Below, one piece after another: positions 1 through 10,037 of a stretch of 64,000 nucleotides of DNA. The translations under genes were made by a program, and so were the position numbers. This DNA comes from an uncultured Eubacterium sp. (GTDB lineage: Bacteria > Bacillota > Clostridia > Lachnospirales > Lachnospiraceae): NCBI GenBank assembly GCA_945939115.1, contig CAMEVC010000008.1:1-64000 (forward strand), read 5' to 3'. Under the pieces are notes generated by a model. That model had not been told where the DNA came from. It saw only the letters and a list, made by a program, of their open reading frames with translations, and did not search any database. Within the stretch, counting starts at the first letter, position 1, and every line of letters begins with the position of its first letter.

Positions 1-24
1 CTTAGCAGATTTAATGTTAGCCAA
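1..24 (-). CDS. rpsT: 30S ribosomal protein S20, N-terminal fragment (cut by window edge)
   Basis: The first eight codons on the minus strand read TTG-GCT-AAC-ATT-AAA-TCT-GCT-AAG, giving MANIKSAK, the typical S20 N-terminus. S20 is a primary 16S rRNA-binding protein of the small subunit. A strong GGAGGTG ribosome site lies about seven bases upstream, which supports the rare TTG start; a UUG start is also known for S20 in E. coli, where it is linked to autoregulation. S20 is often divergent from gpr in Clostridia, as here. Only the start of the gene is in the window, so the call rests on eight residues plus context. Confidence 0.82.
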
Positions 25-112
25 TCCGTACACCTCCAAATCATAATTCAATAATCTTATCTGTTTCGCATTAAAGCCGGACACGGACGTTCTAATGTAA
101 ACATACTCACAC

Positions 113-141
113 ATTTTATAGTACAAACATCATAATGTCAA
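113..141 (-). promoter_or_regulatory. Sigma-A promoter for rpsT
   Basis: On the minus strand TTGACA (136-141) is followed after 17 bases by TAAAAT (113-118). It points at the rpsT fragment, leaving an untranslated leader of about 80 bases. Known family logic: S20 leaders often carry translational control, but no particular structure was resolved here. Confidence 0.6.
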
Positions 142-180
142 TAAGAAAATGAATATTTTGGTATAAAAATATTTTAAAAA

Positions 181-198
181 ACCACAATATTTTGTGGT
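181..198. repeat. Short inverted repeat upstream of gpr
   Basis: ACCACAA, a four-base spacer and TTGTGGT form a perfect dyad about 35 bases before the gpr start, inside a very AT-rich stretch. It could be an operator in the rpsT-gpr divergent region or a minor hairpin in the gpr leader. No recognised regulator site is matched. Confidence 0.35.
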
Positions 199-230
199 AT
201 ATCAAGTGAAACATAGAGGTGTATTGTTAT

Positions 231-1046
231 ATGGGAAGAATAGTAGTGAGAACAGATCTGGCAGTTGAAGCAAATGAGGAGGCCATGAATGGCACAGAAC
301 GAATAAAAGGCATAAGGCTTAAAGAGAGCAGACGGTCGAGAACGGGAGTAAAGGTCACTGAATTACAGGTAATGAATCATTATGGGGAAATTGCAATAAA
401 AAGACCAAAGGGAACCTATCTGACTATAGAAGCGCAGGAACTTGCCACAGGGGATGAAGATTATGCCAGTGAAGTAATATCGACGCTGGCAGGATATATA
501 TTTAAACTTATTAAGAGGATGAATAAAAATGTAAAACCACAGAAAATACTTGTCATAGGACTTGGAAACAGAAATATAACGTCTGACTCACTCGGACCTG
601 CTGTGATAGATAACATTTATATAGATATAGGAAAGCAGCAGGAGGCGGGAGTGTGTACATTAAGTCCTGGCGTTATGGCACAGACAGGAATCGAGACAGC
701 AGGCATAATAAAAGGTGTGGTGGAACAGATAAAGCCGGATGTATGTATCGCAATAGATGCGTTAGCGGCAAGGAGTGCAGTCAGACTCAACAGCACAATC
801 CAATTGTCAGACCAGGGGATAAATCCCGGTTCGGGGGTGGGAAATCATCGTGTAGGAATAACAAGGAACAATATAGGAGTTCCGGTGCTGGCAATCGGCG
901 TTCCTACAGTAATAGATGCGGAAGGTATAGTAAAAGGAGCAGGAAAGATGTATGTTACCCCTAAGGATATAGATTCAGATATAAAGAATATCAGCCTGAT
1001 AATTTCCAAAGCGATAAACCGTGTTGGGATTCATATTCACAGCTAA
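231..1046 (+). CDS. gpr: GPR germination protease (spore protease)
   Basis: GPR is the aspartic-type endopeptidase that degrades small acid-soluble spore proteins at germination. The N-terminus VRTDLAVEA is the family signature and contains the self-processing region. The two conserved acidic motifs, DSLGP and AIDALAAR, match the catalytic aspartates of the family. The track start at 219 is GTG. ATG at 231 is preferred because AGAGGTG sits about nine bases before it. At 271 residues the protein is shorter than Bacillus GPR (about 370), with almost no pro-sequence before VRTDL, as in other clostridial members. It is followed by spoIIP after 31 bases, a conserved sporulation pair. A 7-bp inverted repeat ACCACAA/TTGTGGT (181-198) lies before the gene. 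Confidence 0.95.
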   Translation: MGRIVVRTDLAVEANEEAMNGTERIKGIRLKESRRSRTGVKVTELQVMNHYGEIAIKRPKGTYLTIEAQELATGDEDYASEVISTLAGYIFKLIKRMNKNVKPQKILVIGLGNRNITSDSLGPAVIDNIYIDIGKQQEAGVCTLSPGVMAQTGIETAGIIKGVVEQIKPDVCIAIDALAARSAVRLNSTIQLSDQGINPGSGVGNHRVGITRNNIGVPVLAIGVPTVIDAEGIVKGAGKMYVTPKDIDSDIKNISLIISKAINRVGIHIHS

Positions 1047-1077
1047 ACCGAATACAATGTAGTGTTGGAGGTTAGGC

Positions 1078-2190
1078 ATGGGTGATAGAAAGTACAGGCC
1101 TGTATATATGCTTATATGTATGGGATTAATACTGATGATTGTCATTATGAATTATAGCTTTAATGTTATCTGGTACATTCAGAACCGCATTTATGAAAAT
1201 GCGGTTAAAACCCTTTTTCCGGTTGAAACATTTATAGAAGAGGAAAAAGAAGATGATTCCGGCTCTGTATGGGCAGATTCCGAATATATATTTGGAATGC
1301 TTCAGGAGGAAAAAGACCCTGCAACTAAGACAGAAGACGGTGTTGTTGAAGCTGGAGCAGGTGTGGTTAACGAGCAGCCGGGGATTTCTTCAGAGATTCC
1401 CGGAACAGTTTACAATATGACTGACCTTACCAATTATAATTTTCTTATGGGTTTTTATACAGTTACATCAATAACAAGTCTTACACAGGATATTATGCGT
1501 CCGGCTGAATTTCTGGCAAAAGACCTTTCTCTTGAAAAAAATCCGGACGCACCCCAGATACTGATATTTCATACTCACTCTCAGGAGGGATTTACGGATA
1601 CAGTTGAAGGCGACACATCTACTACTATAGTAGGAGTTGGGGATTATCTGGCAGAACTGCTGACAAACACATATGGTTACAATGTTTATCATGACACAAC
1701 TGTTTATGATTATGTGGATGGGAAGCTTGACCGAAGCAAGGCGTATACTTATGCAGAAGAAAATGTAGCTAAAATCCTTGAGGCTAACCCCACAATAGAA
1801 GTAGTTATTGACCTGCACAGAGATGGGGTCGATGATTCGACAAGGCTTGTCACAGAGGTGAATGGGGTATCAATGGCAAAGGTCATGCTGTTTAATGGTA
1901 TAAGCTACAGCAAAACAAAGGGGGATATCGGGTATCTGTATAATCCAAACAGAGACGACAATCTTGCAATGAGCCTGCAGATGTATCTTCTTGGTCAGGA
2001 GTATTATCCGGGATATCTTAGGAAAATATATATTAATGCCTACAGATACTGCCTGCATTTGAAAGGAAGGTCAATGCTTGTGGAGGCCGGAGCACAGACA
2101 AATACAAGCACAGAAGTCAAAAATGCAATGGTTCCGTTAGCAGATATGCTTGACAGGCTGTTAAAGGGAGAAAAGGCGTATCAGGGATAG
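1078..2190 (+). CDS. spoIIP: Stage II sporulation protein P (SpoIIP)
   Basis: SpoIIP is the amidase and endopeptidase of the engulfment complex with SpoIID and SpoIIM; it cleaves peptidoglycan at the septum during sporulation. The 370-residue protein starts with a membrane anchor (about residues 10-30, MLICMGLILMIVIMNY). It continues with an acidic linker and then the amidase core with the metal and catalytic motifs ILIFHTHSQEGF and VVIDLHRDGV, and ends with MLVEAGAQTN. The length fits the family. GAGGTTAG precedes the ATG. It lies 31 bases after gpr with no terminator, so the two are probably co-transcribed. Its functional partner spoIID is in the same window at 36.3 kb. Confidence 0.95.
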   Translation: MGDRKYRPVYMLICMGLILMIVIMNYSFNVIWYIQNRIYENAVKTLFPVETFIEEEKEDDSGSVWADSEYIFGMLQEEKDPATKTEDGVVEAGAGVVNEQPGISSEIPGTVYNMTDLTNYNFLMGFYTVTSITSLTQDIMRPAEFLAKDLSLEKNPDAPQILIFHTHSQEGFTDTVEGDTSTTIVGVGDYLAELLTNTYGYNVYHDTTVYDYVDGKLDRSKAYTYAEENVAKILEANPTIEVVIDLHRDGVDDSTRLVTEVNGVSMAKVMLFNGISYSKTKGDIGYLYNPNRDDNLAMSLQMYLLGQEYYPGYLRKIYINAYRYCLHLKGRSMLVEAGAQTNTSTEVKNAMVPLADMLDRLLKGEKAYQG

Positions 2191-2195
2191 CACAC

Positions 2196-2224
2196 TTGTT
2201 TTCACTTAGCCAAGCTACTATAAT
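2196..2224 (+). promoter_or_regulatory. Sigma-A promoter for pepD
   Basis: TTGTTT (2196-2201), 17-base spacer, perfect TATAAT (2219-2224), in the 105-base gap before pepD. It separates the vegetative dipeptidase gene from the sporulation pair upstream. Confidence 0.65.
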
Positions 2225-2295
2225 GTAGAGCGTGAAAAGTATGGCGGAAAAAGAAATGTATTTGTGTAATCTGCCGTCATGAGAGGAGGATTAAT

Positions 2296-3741
2296 ATGGG
2301 TGTCTTAGATAGTTTACAGCCGGAGAATGTATTCAGATATTTCGAGCAGATATGCAGCATACCGCATGGCTCCGGGAATGTGGAAGCAATAAGTAATTAC
2401 CTGTGTGATTTTGCGAAAGAAAGAGGTCTGTGGTATAAACAGGATGAAAACTTTAATGTGATAATCAAGAAACCGGCAAGCAATGCACAAAGCAGTGCGA
2501 AACCGGTTATTCTTCAGGGACATATTGACATGGTCGCGGTCAAGACAGATGATAAATGCAAAGATATGGAAAAAGAGGGCCTTGATCTTATTGTTGAGGA
2601 TGGATTTGTCAGGGCTGACAGGACAACTCTTGGAGGAGATGACGGAATAGCTGTTGCCTATGCTTTGGCAGTGCTTGACAGTGAAGAACTGATACACCCT
2701 CCGGTTGAAGCGGTCTTTACTGTAGATGAAGAGATAGGAATGTTGGGGGCGTCTTCTATAGACCTTAGCTGTATTGATGGAAATGTAATGTTAAACATGG
2801 ATTCAGAGGAGGAAGGAGTATTTCTTTCAGGCTGTGCAGGAGGTGCAACCCTGAAAGGTGAGTATCCGGTTACAACCTGCAACGAAAGCGGCATAAAGCT
2901 TGATATAAGAGTTACCGGACTTACAAGCGGACACTCTGGTACAGATATTATATTCCAGAGAGCCAATGCTAATATTATCATGGGAAGACTTCTGGCTGCT
3001 GCTGGGATAGACAATATTAGCATAATAGATATTTCGGGAGGAGAGAAGGATAATTCAATAGCTCCATATGCATCTGTTTCAATTCTTGTCCGGGAGAATG
3101 TTATTGCAAATGTGTCAGAAAACCTTGAAACTGCTATCCGGGAACTGAAAAATGAATATACCGTGACTGACCCTGATATGGATATCCGTTTTGGTGGAGA
3201 AGAGTCAGTGAACACAGGTGTTTACGATGAGAAATCCACAGCAATGGTAATAAATGTGCTGAGTCTTATTCCGGATGGAGTGGTGAGAATGAGCAATGAC
3301 ATAAAAGGACTTGTGCAGACCTCATTAAATCTCGGCGTGATGAGGGGAGATAACAGATTATTTACCGCAACATATCTTATAAGGAGCAGTGTGGAGAGTG
3401 AGAAAAAATGTCTTATAGATAAGGTCGCAAAGCTGACCTGTATACTTGGAGGAAGATTCAATCTTACAGGAGTTTATCCTGCATGGGAATTTAAGCGGGA
3501 TTCTGTAATAAGAAATGTAATATGCGATTCTTATAAAGAATTATTTGGTAAGGAAGCTAAGGTTGAGACAATACACGCAGGAGTAGAATGTGGAATAATG
3601 GCAGCCAAAATAGCAGAACTTGACTGTGTTTCATTTGGCCCTGATATCAGGGATATCCATACTGTAAAAGAAAGACTTGATATAGCATCAACGAAAAGGA
3701 CATGGGAGCTTATTGTAAATGTCCTTGAAAAACTTGCGTAA
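2296..3741 (+). CDS. pepD: Aminoacyl-histidine dipeptidase / cytosol non-specific dipeptidase (M20C)
   Basis: PepD is a cytosolic zinc dipeptidase of peptidase family M20C that hydrolyses Xaa-His and many other dipeptides, feeding amino acid recycling. The catalytic domain shows QGHIDMV (metal His and catalytic Asp), LGGDDGIAVAYAL (bridging Asp), VDEEIGMLGA (catalytic and metal Glu), and LNMDSEEEG. The lid or dimer domain lies in the middle with the conserved SGHSGTDI. The C-terminal HAGVECGI completes the metal set. The length of 481 residues is normal. The GAGAGGAGG site is well spaced. A single-gene unit is suggested by its promoter upstream and terminator downstream. Confidence 0.95.
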   Translation: MGVLDSLQPENVFRYFEQICSIPHGSGNVEAISNYLCDFAKERGLWYKQDENFNVIIKKPASNAQSSAKPVILQGHIDMVAVKTDDKCKDMEKEGLDLIVEDGFVRADRTTLGGDDGIAVAYALAVLDSEELIHPPVEAVFTVDEEIGMLGASSIDLSCIDGNVMLNMDSEEEGVFLSGCAGGATLKGEYPVTTCNESGIKLDIRVTGLTSGHSGTDIIFQRANANIIMGRLLAAAGIDNISIIDISGGEKDNSIAPYASVSILVRENVIANVSENLETAIRELKNEYTVTDPDMDIRFGGEESVNTGVYDEKSTAMVINVLSLIPDGVVRMSNDIKGLVQTSLNLGVMRGDNRLFTATYLIRSSVESEKKCLIDKVAKLTCILGGRFNLTGVYPAWEFKRDSVIRNVICDSYKELFGKEAKVETIHAGVECGIMAAKIAELDCVSFGPDIRDIHTVKERLDIASTKRTWELIVNVLEKLA

Positions 3742-3755
3742 CTGTATATTGTGTC

Positions 3756-3816
3756 TGTCGTATCTGTGACATTACATTTTCTATGACGAAAATGTTGCCG
3801 GATACGACATTTTTTA
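3756..3816 (+). terminator. Nested-hairpin terminator after pepD
   Basis: TGTCGTATC (3756-3764) pairs perfectly with GATACGACA (3801-3809), followed at once by TTTTTT. Inside the loop a second perfect stem, ACATTTTC/GAAAATGT, is present. The two-tier hairpin with a U tract 15 bases after the pepD stop is a convincing intrinsic terminator. Confidence 0.75.
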
Positions 3817-3858
3817 TGCATATCACGACAGATTTGATACTACATGCAACAAAAGCGA

Positions 3859-3916
3859 TACAATACAATATATATTGTTGACAAACATAGCGATTTACTA
3901 TAATCTTTGTATTGTA
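3859..3916 (+). promoter_or_regulatory. Promoter of the DUF5688 gene, bracketed by a 10-bp inverted repeat
   Basis: TTGACA (3878-3883) and TATAAT (3899-3904) are both perfect hexamers, but the spacer is only 15 bases. TTGTTG at 3875 would give 18. The promoter is enclosed by TACAATACAA (3859-3868) and its perfect inverse TTGTATTGTA (3907-3916). A leader of about 175 bases follows, with a small hairpin ACCTGC/GCAGGT near 3972-3994. The rest of the 345-base gap holds nothing else recognisable. Confidence 0.55.
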
Positions 3917-4086
3917 CAGAAACACTTATCTGAGTTCAGCAAGAGCATTTATCTTAAGTTGTACATTTCATTTACCTGCTGATTAGTTGGCAGGTTCTTA
4001 ATCAATCTTTATCCATTTAATGTGGAGACCTTTATTTCCAGTGCACAGGAATATAAGAATATTTTTTCAGGAAAGGACAATTGTAT

Positions 4087-4983
4087 ATGGAATACCAGGA
4101 GTTTATTGAGTATGTTAAGGATAATACGCTGTATTTGACAGGGGAAGGGGGAACCGCAACAATTAACCATGTTATTAAGAATAACGGCTGCGAACTGGAC
4201 GGACTTGTCTTAATGGAAAAGGACAATGATATTGCACCTACAATATATCTTAACAGATTATATGAGGAATATAAGAGCGGTAAGGATATTGATGCTATCA
4301 TAAGAGAAATAGAAACAATATATGTTGATAACAAGCCAAAGCTGTCCTTTGATGTCAATATTCTCAAGAAGTTTGATACAGTAAAAGACAGGATTGTGTA
4401 TAAGGTTATTAATTATCGCAGCAATGAGAAACTGTTAAAGCAGGTGCCTCACAAGAGAATATTAGACCTCGCTGTGGTATTTTACTGTCTTCTTGACCAG
4501 GACAGTGAAAAGAATACAACATCTCTTATCTATAACAGCAATCTGGAATTATGGAAGGTGGATATTGATGACGTGTATAAAGCTGCATTAAAGAATACAC
4601 CGAAGCTGCTGCATAGTAAGATTAGTTCTATGTCCACTTTTTTTAACCAGTGTGGTCTTATTCCGGAGAATGAAGAGATAGAATTAAAGGATTATATTCC
4701 TGGGGATATGTACGTACTGACTAATGAGAGCAGGCTTAATGGTGCTTCCTGTATTCTTTATGAGGATGTACTATATGACTTTGCACACGAGATAGACAAT
4801 GATTTATATATTCTTCCTTCATCTATTCATGAAGTTATATTACTGCCTAAGTTGTCAATATATGAGAAGAAAGAACTTGTAAATATGGTTAGAGAAGTTA
4901 ATACTGAAGGGGTTGATGCTGATGAGGTTCTTTCGGATAATGTATATGAATATAACAGAAAAGACAGAATTATAACTATGTGA
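4087..4983 (+). CDS. DUF5688 family protein
   Basis: This is a 299-residue cytoplasmic protein of a family abundant in Lachnospiraceae, often in many copies per genome, whose function is not known. Recognisable features are the central block FDTVKDRIVYKVINY and the C-terminal block MYVLTNESRLNGASCILY followed by LYILPSSIHEVILLP, which are the most conserved stretches I recall for the family. It has no signal peptide or membrane segment. ATG at 4087 is chosen over the upstream TTG (4081) because AGGAAAGG lies ten bases before it. It stands alone, between its own promoter and a minus-strand tRNA gene. Confidence 0.8.
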   Translation: MEYQEFIEYVKDNTLYLTGEGGTATINHVIKNNGCELDGLVLMEKDNDIAPTIYLNRLYEEYKSGKDIDAIIREIETIYVDNKPKLSFDVNILKKFDTVKDRIVYKVINYRSNEKLLKQVPHKRILDLAVVFYCLLDQDSEKNTTSLIYNSNLELWKVDIDDVYKAALKNTPKLLHSKISSMSTFFNQCGLIPENEEIELKDYIPGDMYVLTNESRLNGASCILYEDVLYDFAHEIDNDLYILPSSIHEVILLPKLSIYEKKELVNMVREVNTEGVDADEVLSDNVYEYNRKDRIITM

Positions 4984-5001
4984 TATCAATAGAATAATGA
5001 A

Positions 5002-5075
5002 TGTACATGATGGGATTCGAACCCACGATCTTCCGCTCCGGAGGCGAACGCTCTATCCAGCTGAGCTACATGTAC
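5002..5075 (-). tRNA. tRNA-Arg (anticodon CCG)
   Basis: The minus strand folds as a full cloverleaf. A perfect 7-bp acceptor GTACATG/CATGTAC is followed by a D-arm GCTC...GAGC, an anticodon stem TTCGC/GCGGA with loop CTCCGGA (anticodon CCG), and a T-arm with TTCGAAT. The discriminator is A, and CCA is not encoded. It decodes CGG, a rare arginine codon in AT-rich genomes. It sits alone between DUF5688 and the rluF-like gene. Confidence 0.93.
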
Positions 5076-5171
5076 ATAGAATTATTAGTGGGCGTGTGAG
5101 TAATGTTATGTTGTATAATATTATGTCGCACGCTTATTTAATATACATTATTAAATAAAATCTCGCAACAA

Positions 5172-5200
5172 TTGAATAAATTTTTTTCTTTTGTTAGAAT
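5172..5200 (+). promoter_or_regulatory. Sigma-A promoter for the rluF-ligA unit
   Basis: TTGAAT (5172-5177), 17-base T-rich spacer, TAGAAT (5195-5200). The leader to the ATG at 5278 carries repeated GAGAAATCT-like words. Confidence 0.55.
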
Positions 5201-5277
5201 TAATGCATGTATTTTATATTATCTCATAATGAGAAATCTTATAAGGAGAAATCTCACGCTGAGAAGTTGGAGGAAGC

Positions 5278-5988
5278 ATGCCGGAGCGTATTAATAAGTA
5301 TCTCAGTTCCCATGGAGTGTGTTCAAGAAGGGAAGCAGACAGAATGGTTGCAGAAGGACGGGTCCTTGTGGATGGCAAAACTGCGGTTATGGGTGAGATG
5401 GTGGATGACAGTAATACAATATGTATAGATGGGAGACAGATAAGCAGTGCTTCTCCAGAACAGATTATTATTGCTTTTAACAAGCCTGCAGGGATTGTAT
5501 GCACTACAAAAGATAGACATAACAAGAATAATATTGTTGATTATATTAGGTATCCGGAGAGAATATATCCTGTGGGAAGGCTTGATAAGGAATCAGATGG
5601 ATTAATTCTTCTTACCAATGACGGGGATATGATGGACAGGATATTAAGGTCTGTCAACGGACATGAGAAGGAATATATTGTTTCAGTTAACCGGCCTATT
5701 GATGATACATTTATAAAGCGGATGTCAGAGGGAATATATCTTGAAGAGCTGGAACGCACAACTAAGAAATGTGTTGTCAGAAAGGTATCAGACAGGACAT
5801 TCCGGATAATACTGACACAGGGGCTTAACAGACAGATAAGAAGAATGTGTGACGCTTTAGGATATAAGGTTACAAAGCTTACAAGAATACGCATTATGAA
5901 TATTGAACTGGGGGAGCTTGCTGTGGGACAGTATCGTGAGTTAACAGAGAGTGAAGTTACGGTACTTAAAGAACAGCTTTATAAATAG
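5278..5988 (+). CDS. rluF: RluF-like 23S rRNA pseudouridine synthase (RsuA/RluB family)
   Basis: It converts a uridine of 23S rRNA (U2604 in E. coli RluF) to pseudouridine. An S4 RNA-binding domain comes first (RINKYLSSHGVCSRREADR). The catalytic domain follows, with the active-site Asp in the RluF-type motif GRLDKESDGLILL and a C-terminal block RQIRRMCDALGY then RIRIMNIELG. The whole C-terminal half reads more like RluF than RluB or RsuA. The 236 residues are slightly short of E. coli RluF because the tail is missing. TTGGAGGAAGC precedes the ATG. ligA follows after 21 bases, so they are likely co-transcribed. Confidence 0.88.
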   Translation: MPERINKYLSSHGVCSRREADRMVAEGRVLVDGKTAVMGEMVDDSNTICIDGRQISSASPEQIIIAFNKPAGIVCTTKDRHNKNNIVDYIRYPERIYPVGRLDKESDGLILLTNDGDMMDRILRSVNGHEKEYIVSVNRPIDDTFIKRMSEGIYLEELERTTKKCVVRKVSDRTFRIILTQGLNRQIRRMCDALGYKVTKLTRIRIMNIELGELAVGQYRELTESEVTVLKEQLYK

Positions 5989-8022
<2,034 letters not shown>

Positions 8023-8025
8023 TCC

Positions 8026-8054
8026 TTTTCAAATGTGGTGAAATAGATTATAAT
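8026..8054 (+). promoter_or_regulatory. Sigma-A promoter for metA
   Basis: Weak TTTTCA (8026-8031), 17-base spacer, perfect TATAAT (8049-8054). The leader is only about 35 bases, so there is no room for a SAM riboswitch or T-box. Confidence 0.5.
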
Positions 8055-8093
8055 GAACAAACTTACACTAATGGGTAGAAAGAAGGAATAAGT

Positions 8094-9026
8094 ATGCCAA
8101 TTAAGATTCAGAGTGACCTTCCGGCTAAGGCAGAGCTTGAGGATGAGAATATATTTGTCATGGATGAGAACAGGGCTATATCGCAGAATATAAGACCTCT
8201 GGAGATAGTTATTCTCAACCTGATGCCAATTAAACAGGATACAGAGCTGCAGCTGCTGAGGGGATTATCTAATACTCCTTTACAGATAGATGTCACATTT
8301 TTACAGATGTCATCACATGTATCTAAGAACACATCAGCTTCTCACATTAAGAAGTTTTACCAGACATTTGATGAAATTAAGCGTAATAACTATGATGGTA
8401 TGATTATTACAGGAGCACCGGTTGAGAAGATGGAATTTGAGGAAGTTAATTACTGGGACGAGCTGACCACTGTTATGGAGTGGTCTAAGAAACATGTAAC
8501 TTCAACAATACATATATGCTGGGGAGCACAGGCAGGGCTTTATTATCACTATGGAATAGAGAAGGTGCTTCTTCCCAAGAAACTGTCAGGTGTGTACAGA
8601 CACAAGGTAATGAAGAGAAAAGAACCTCTTGTAAGGGGATTTGATGATATTTTCATGGCACCGCATTCAAGATATACAGAAGCGAACAGGCAGCAGATTC
8701 TTGCTGATACAAGACTTAAGGTACTTGCAGATTCGGAAGAGGCAGGAATATATATAGTTTTGGGAGATGATGGCAAACAGATATTTGTTATGGGACATCC
8801 CGAATATGACAGACTCACACTCGACCAGGAGTATAAGCGTGATATTGATAAAGGGATAGAGCCGGAACTTCCTGTTAATTATTATCCGGAGGATGACTGT
8901 AACAGAAAGCCAACTCTTTCATGGAGAAGTCATGCTAATAACCTCTATACGAACTGGCTTAATTATTATGTATACCAGATAACTCCTTATGACCTTAATG
9001 AGAGTTATGATAATTACTGTATTTAA
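8094..9026 (+). CDS. metA: Homoserine O-acetyltransferase (MetA family)
   Basis: It acylates homoserine in the first committed step of methionine synthesis. The catalytic Cys is exactly at residue 142 (HICWGAQAG). Residue 111 is Glu in TGAPVE. In MetA of B. cereus Glu111 selects acetyl-CoA, whereas E. coli has Gly111 and uses succinyl-CoA. The enzyme is therefore predicted to make O-acetylhomoserine despite frequent annotation as a succinyltransferase. The His and Glu of the triad fall in [11 protein letters not shown]. The 310 residues are standard. The start has GAAGGAATA upstream. Methionine neighbours are absent. Confidence 0.93.
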   Translation: MPIKIQSDLPAKAELEDENIFVMDENRAISQNIRPLEIVILNLMPIKQDTELQLLRGLSNTPLQIDVTFLQMSSHVSKNTSASHIKKFYQTFDEIKRNNYDGMIITGAPVEKMEFEEVNYWDELTTVMEWSKKHVTSTIHICWGAQAGLYYHYGIEKVLLPKKLSGVYRHKVMKRKEPLVRGFDDIFMAPHSRYTEANRQQILADTRLKVLADSEEAGIYIVLGDDGKQIFVMGHPEYDRLTLDQEYKRDIDKGIEPELPVNYYPEDDCNRKPTLSWRSHANNLYTNWLNYYVYQITPYDLNESYDNYCI

Positions 9027-9067
9027 GCAGGACGGTAAGACATAAAATCTTATAGGAGGGATGATTT

Positions 9068-9217
9068 ATGACAACTTTAAGAGAAAGTGCAATAATGGAA
9101 CTGGAAAAATTACCCGAAGATAAATTGAGTTTTATTATTCAGATAATGCAAGAGGTAAATGGATTATCTTCTTCACCCAAAGGATTATTTAAGACTGTAG
9201 GTAAGTTATGTATATAA
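9068..9217 (+). CDS. Small protein resembling an antitoxin N-terminal region (49 aa)
   Basis: This ORF is too short for the supplied track. It has an excellent AGGAGGG site seven bases before the ATG and reads MTTLRESAIMELEKLPEDKL then SFIIQIMQEVNG. The helical LEKLPEDKLSFII pattern resembles the start of DUF2281-type or addiction-module antitoxins, in which a short N-terminal dimerisation helix is followed by a toxin-binding tail. No toxin ORF follows; the next gene is a membrane protein after 39 bases. It could be a remnant, an orphan antitoxin or an unrelated small protein. Confidence 0.5.
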   Translation: MTTLRESAIMELEKLPEDKLSFIIQIMQEVNGLSSSPKGLFKTVGKLCI

Positions 9218-9256
9218 TCAAAAATATATAGGAAAAACAAGAAGGAGACGCTGGAA

Positions 9257-9724
9257 ATGAGTGCTGTTAGAGAAAAAACTAAATGCAGGCTTCTTAAGCT
9301 GGCTGCCATGCTTGCAGTGACGGTTGGAATTATTATGGCTTTCTATGGATTTTATATTATGTCGGAATTGTATTCATTATCAATGTCGGATTCGGGCAAG
9401 GCAATGTATACTGCAATTAAGATGTTAAATATTGCATTCCTCGCAGTGATAGCAGAGGGTGTGTTTTTTGTTATTGCCGGTTTTTATGGAATGATTAATA
9501 TAGGCGATGAGGACGCATCTAAGAAAATCAAGCTATATGGTATAATAATGTGCGTTGCAGGATTAGTTGATTTAATTATTGTGTTTGCTGTTTCACATTA
9601 TGATATAACAGGAAGGACACTGCTTTTAATATGTCTTCCTGTAATTATAGGTGCATTATATCTTGGAGGAGCATTCCTTAATGTAAGTCAGATCAGAGCG
9701 AAGAAGGGTGAAGATAATGATTGA
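9257..9724 (+). CDS. Four-helix membrane protein of unknown function
   Basis: 155 residues with four hydrophobic segments: about 12-35, 53-76, 90-109 and 119-140. There is a basic N-terminus and a hydrophilic basic tail (RAKKGEDND). I do not recognise the family. The start follows AAGGAGACG. The stop overlaps the next ORF (ATGATTGA), so the two are translationally coupled, which suggests a shared function. No signal peptide, enzyme motif or transporter signature is visible. Confidence 0.7.
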   Translation: MSAVREKTKCRLLKLAAMLAVTVGIIMAFYGFYIMSELYSLSMSDSGKAMYTAIKMLNIAFLAVIAEGVFFVIAGFYGMINIGDEDASKKIKLYGIIMCVAGLVDLIIVFAVSHYDITGRTLLLICLPVIIGALYLGGAFLNVSQIRAKKGEDND

Positions 9725-10034
9725 TGCAGAGGGAATAATGCCGCTTAATTTCTTTAAATATAAAGGTGTTTATAGCGGACAGCATAATGGAATGAGGTAT
9801 ATTATAAAACCTGTTGGGGAAAAGCCGGATTTAAAGCTTTCCGCATCAGTGTGGCGGGGGCCTTATGCATCATGTGCTGTAAGCGCGGAGAACATGACAA
9901 CATCTGAATTCGAGCTTACCGAAGAAGGGCGCTTTGCCGCTGTAGAATGGATAAAGCAACAGTATGAGAAAAGAAAAGAATACTGGGATGCAGCTCCATC
10001 CATAAAGCAGGTTGAACCGATTGTACATGAATAA
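9717..10034 (+). CDS. Conserved hypothetical small protein
   Basis: 105 soluble residues. The ATG at 9717 is used rather than the GTG at 9708, with AGAAGGG upstream. The middle holds MRYIIKPVGEKPDLKLSASVW, and the C-terminal half has FELTEEGRFAAVEWIKQQYE. This looks like a small domain that pairs with a helix ending in EW. Function unknown. It overlaps the membrane-protein gene before it by eight bases and converges on the SpoVB-like gene, leaving only three bases between stops. Confidence 0.65.
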   Translation: MIDAEGIMPLNFFKYKGVYSGQHNGMRYIIKPVGEKPDLKLSASVWRGPYASCAVSAENMTTSEFELTEEGRFAAVEWIKQQYEKRKEYWDAAPSIKQVEPIVHE

Positions 10035-10037
10035 ATA

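Noticed and set aside
2658-3215. 185-aa minus-strand ORF within pepD
   Set aside because: Ser/Ile-rich shadow of a confident gene; no ribosome site.
5001-5076. Dyad ATGTACAT at both sides of the tRNA as a separate inverted repeat
   Set aside because: It is the acceptor stem of tRNA-Arg extended by chance.
5207-5428. 73-aa ORF overlapping the rluF start
   Set aside because: Different frame from the well supported pseudouridine synthase and rich in Trp and Arg from out-of-frame reading.
8023-8093. Possible SAM riboswitch or T-box before metA
   Set aside because: The leader between promoter and start is only about 35 bases and shows no such structure.
9061-9123. Alternative ATG at 9061 giving a 20-codon peptide
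   Set aside because: It directly abuts the AGGAGGG site with no spacing; the ATG at 9068 in another frame is properly spaced.
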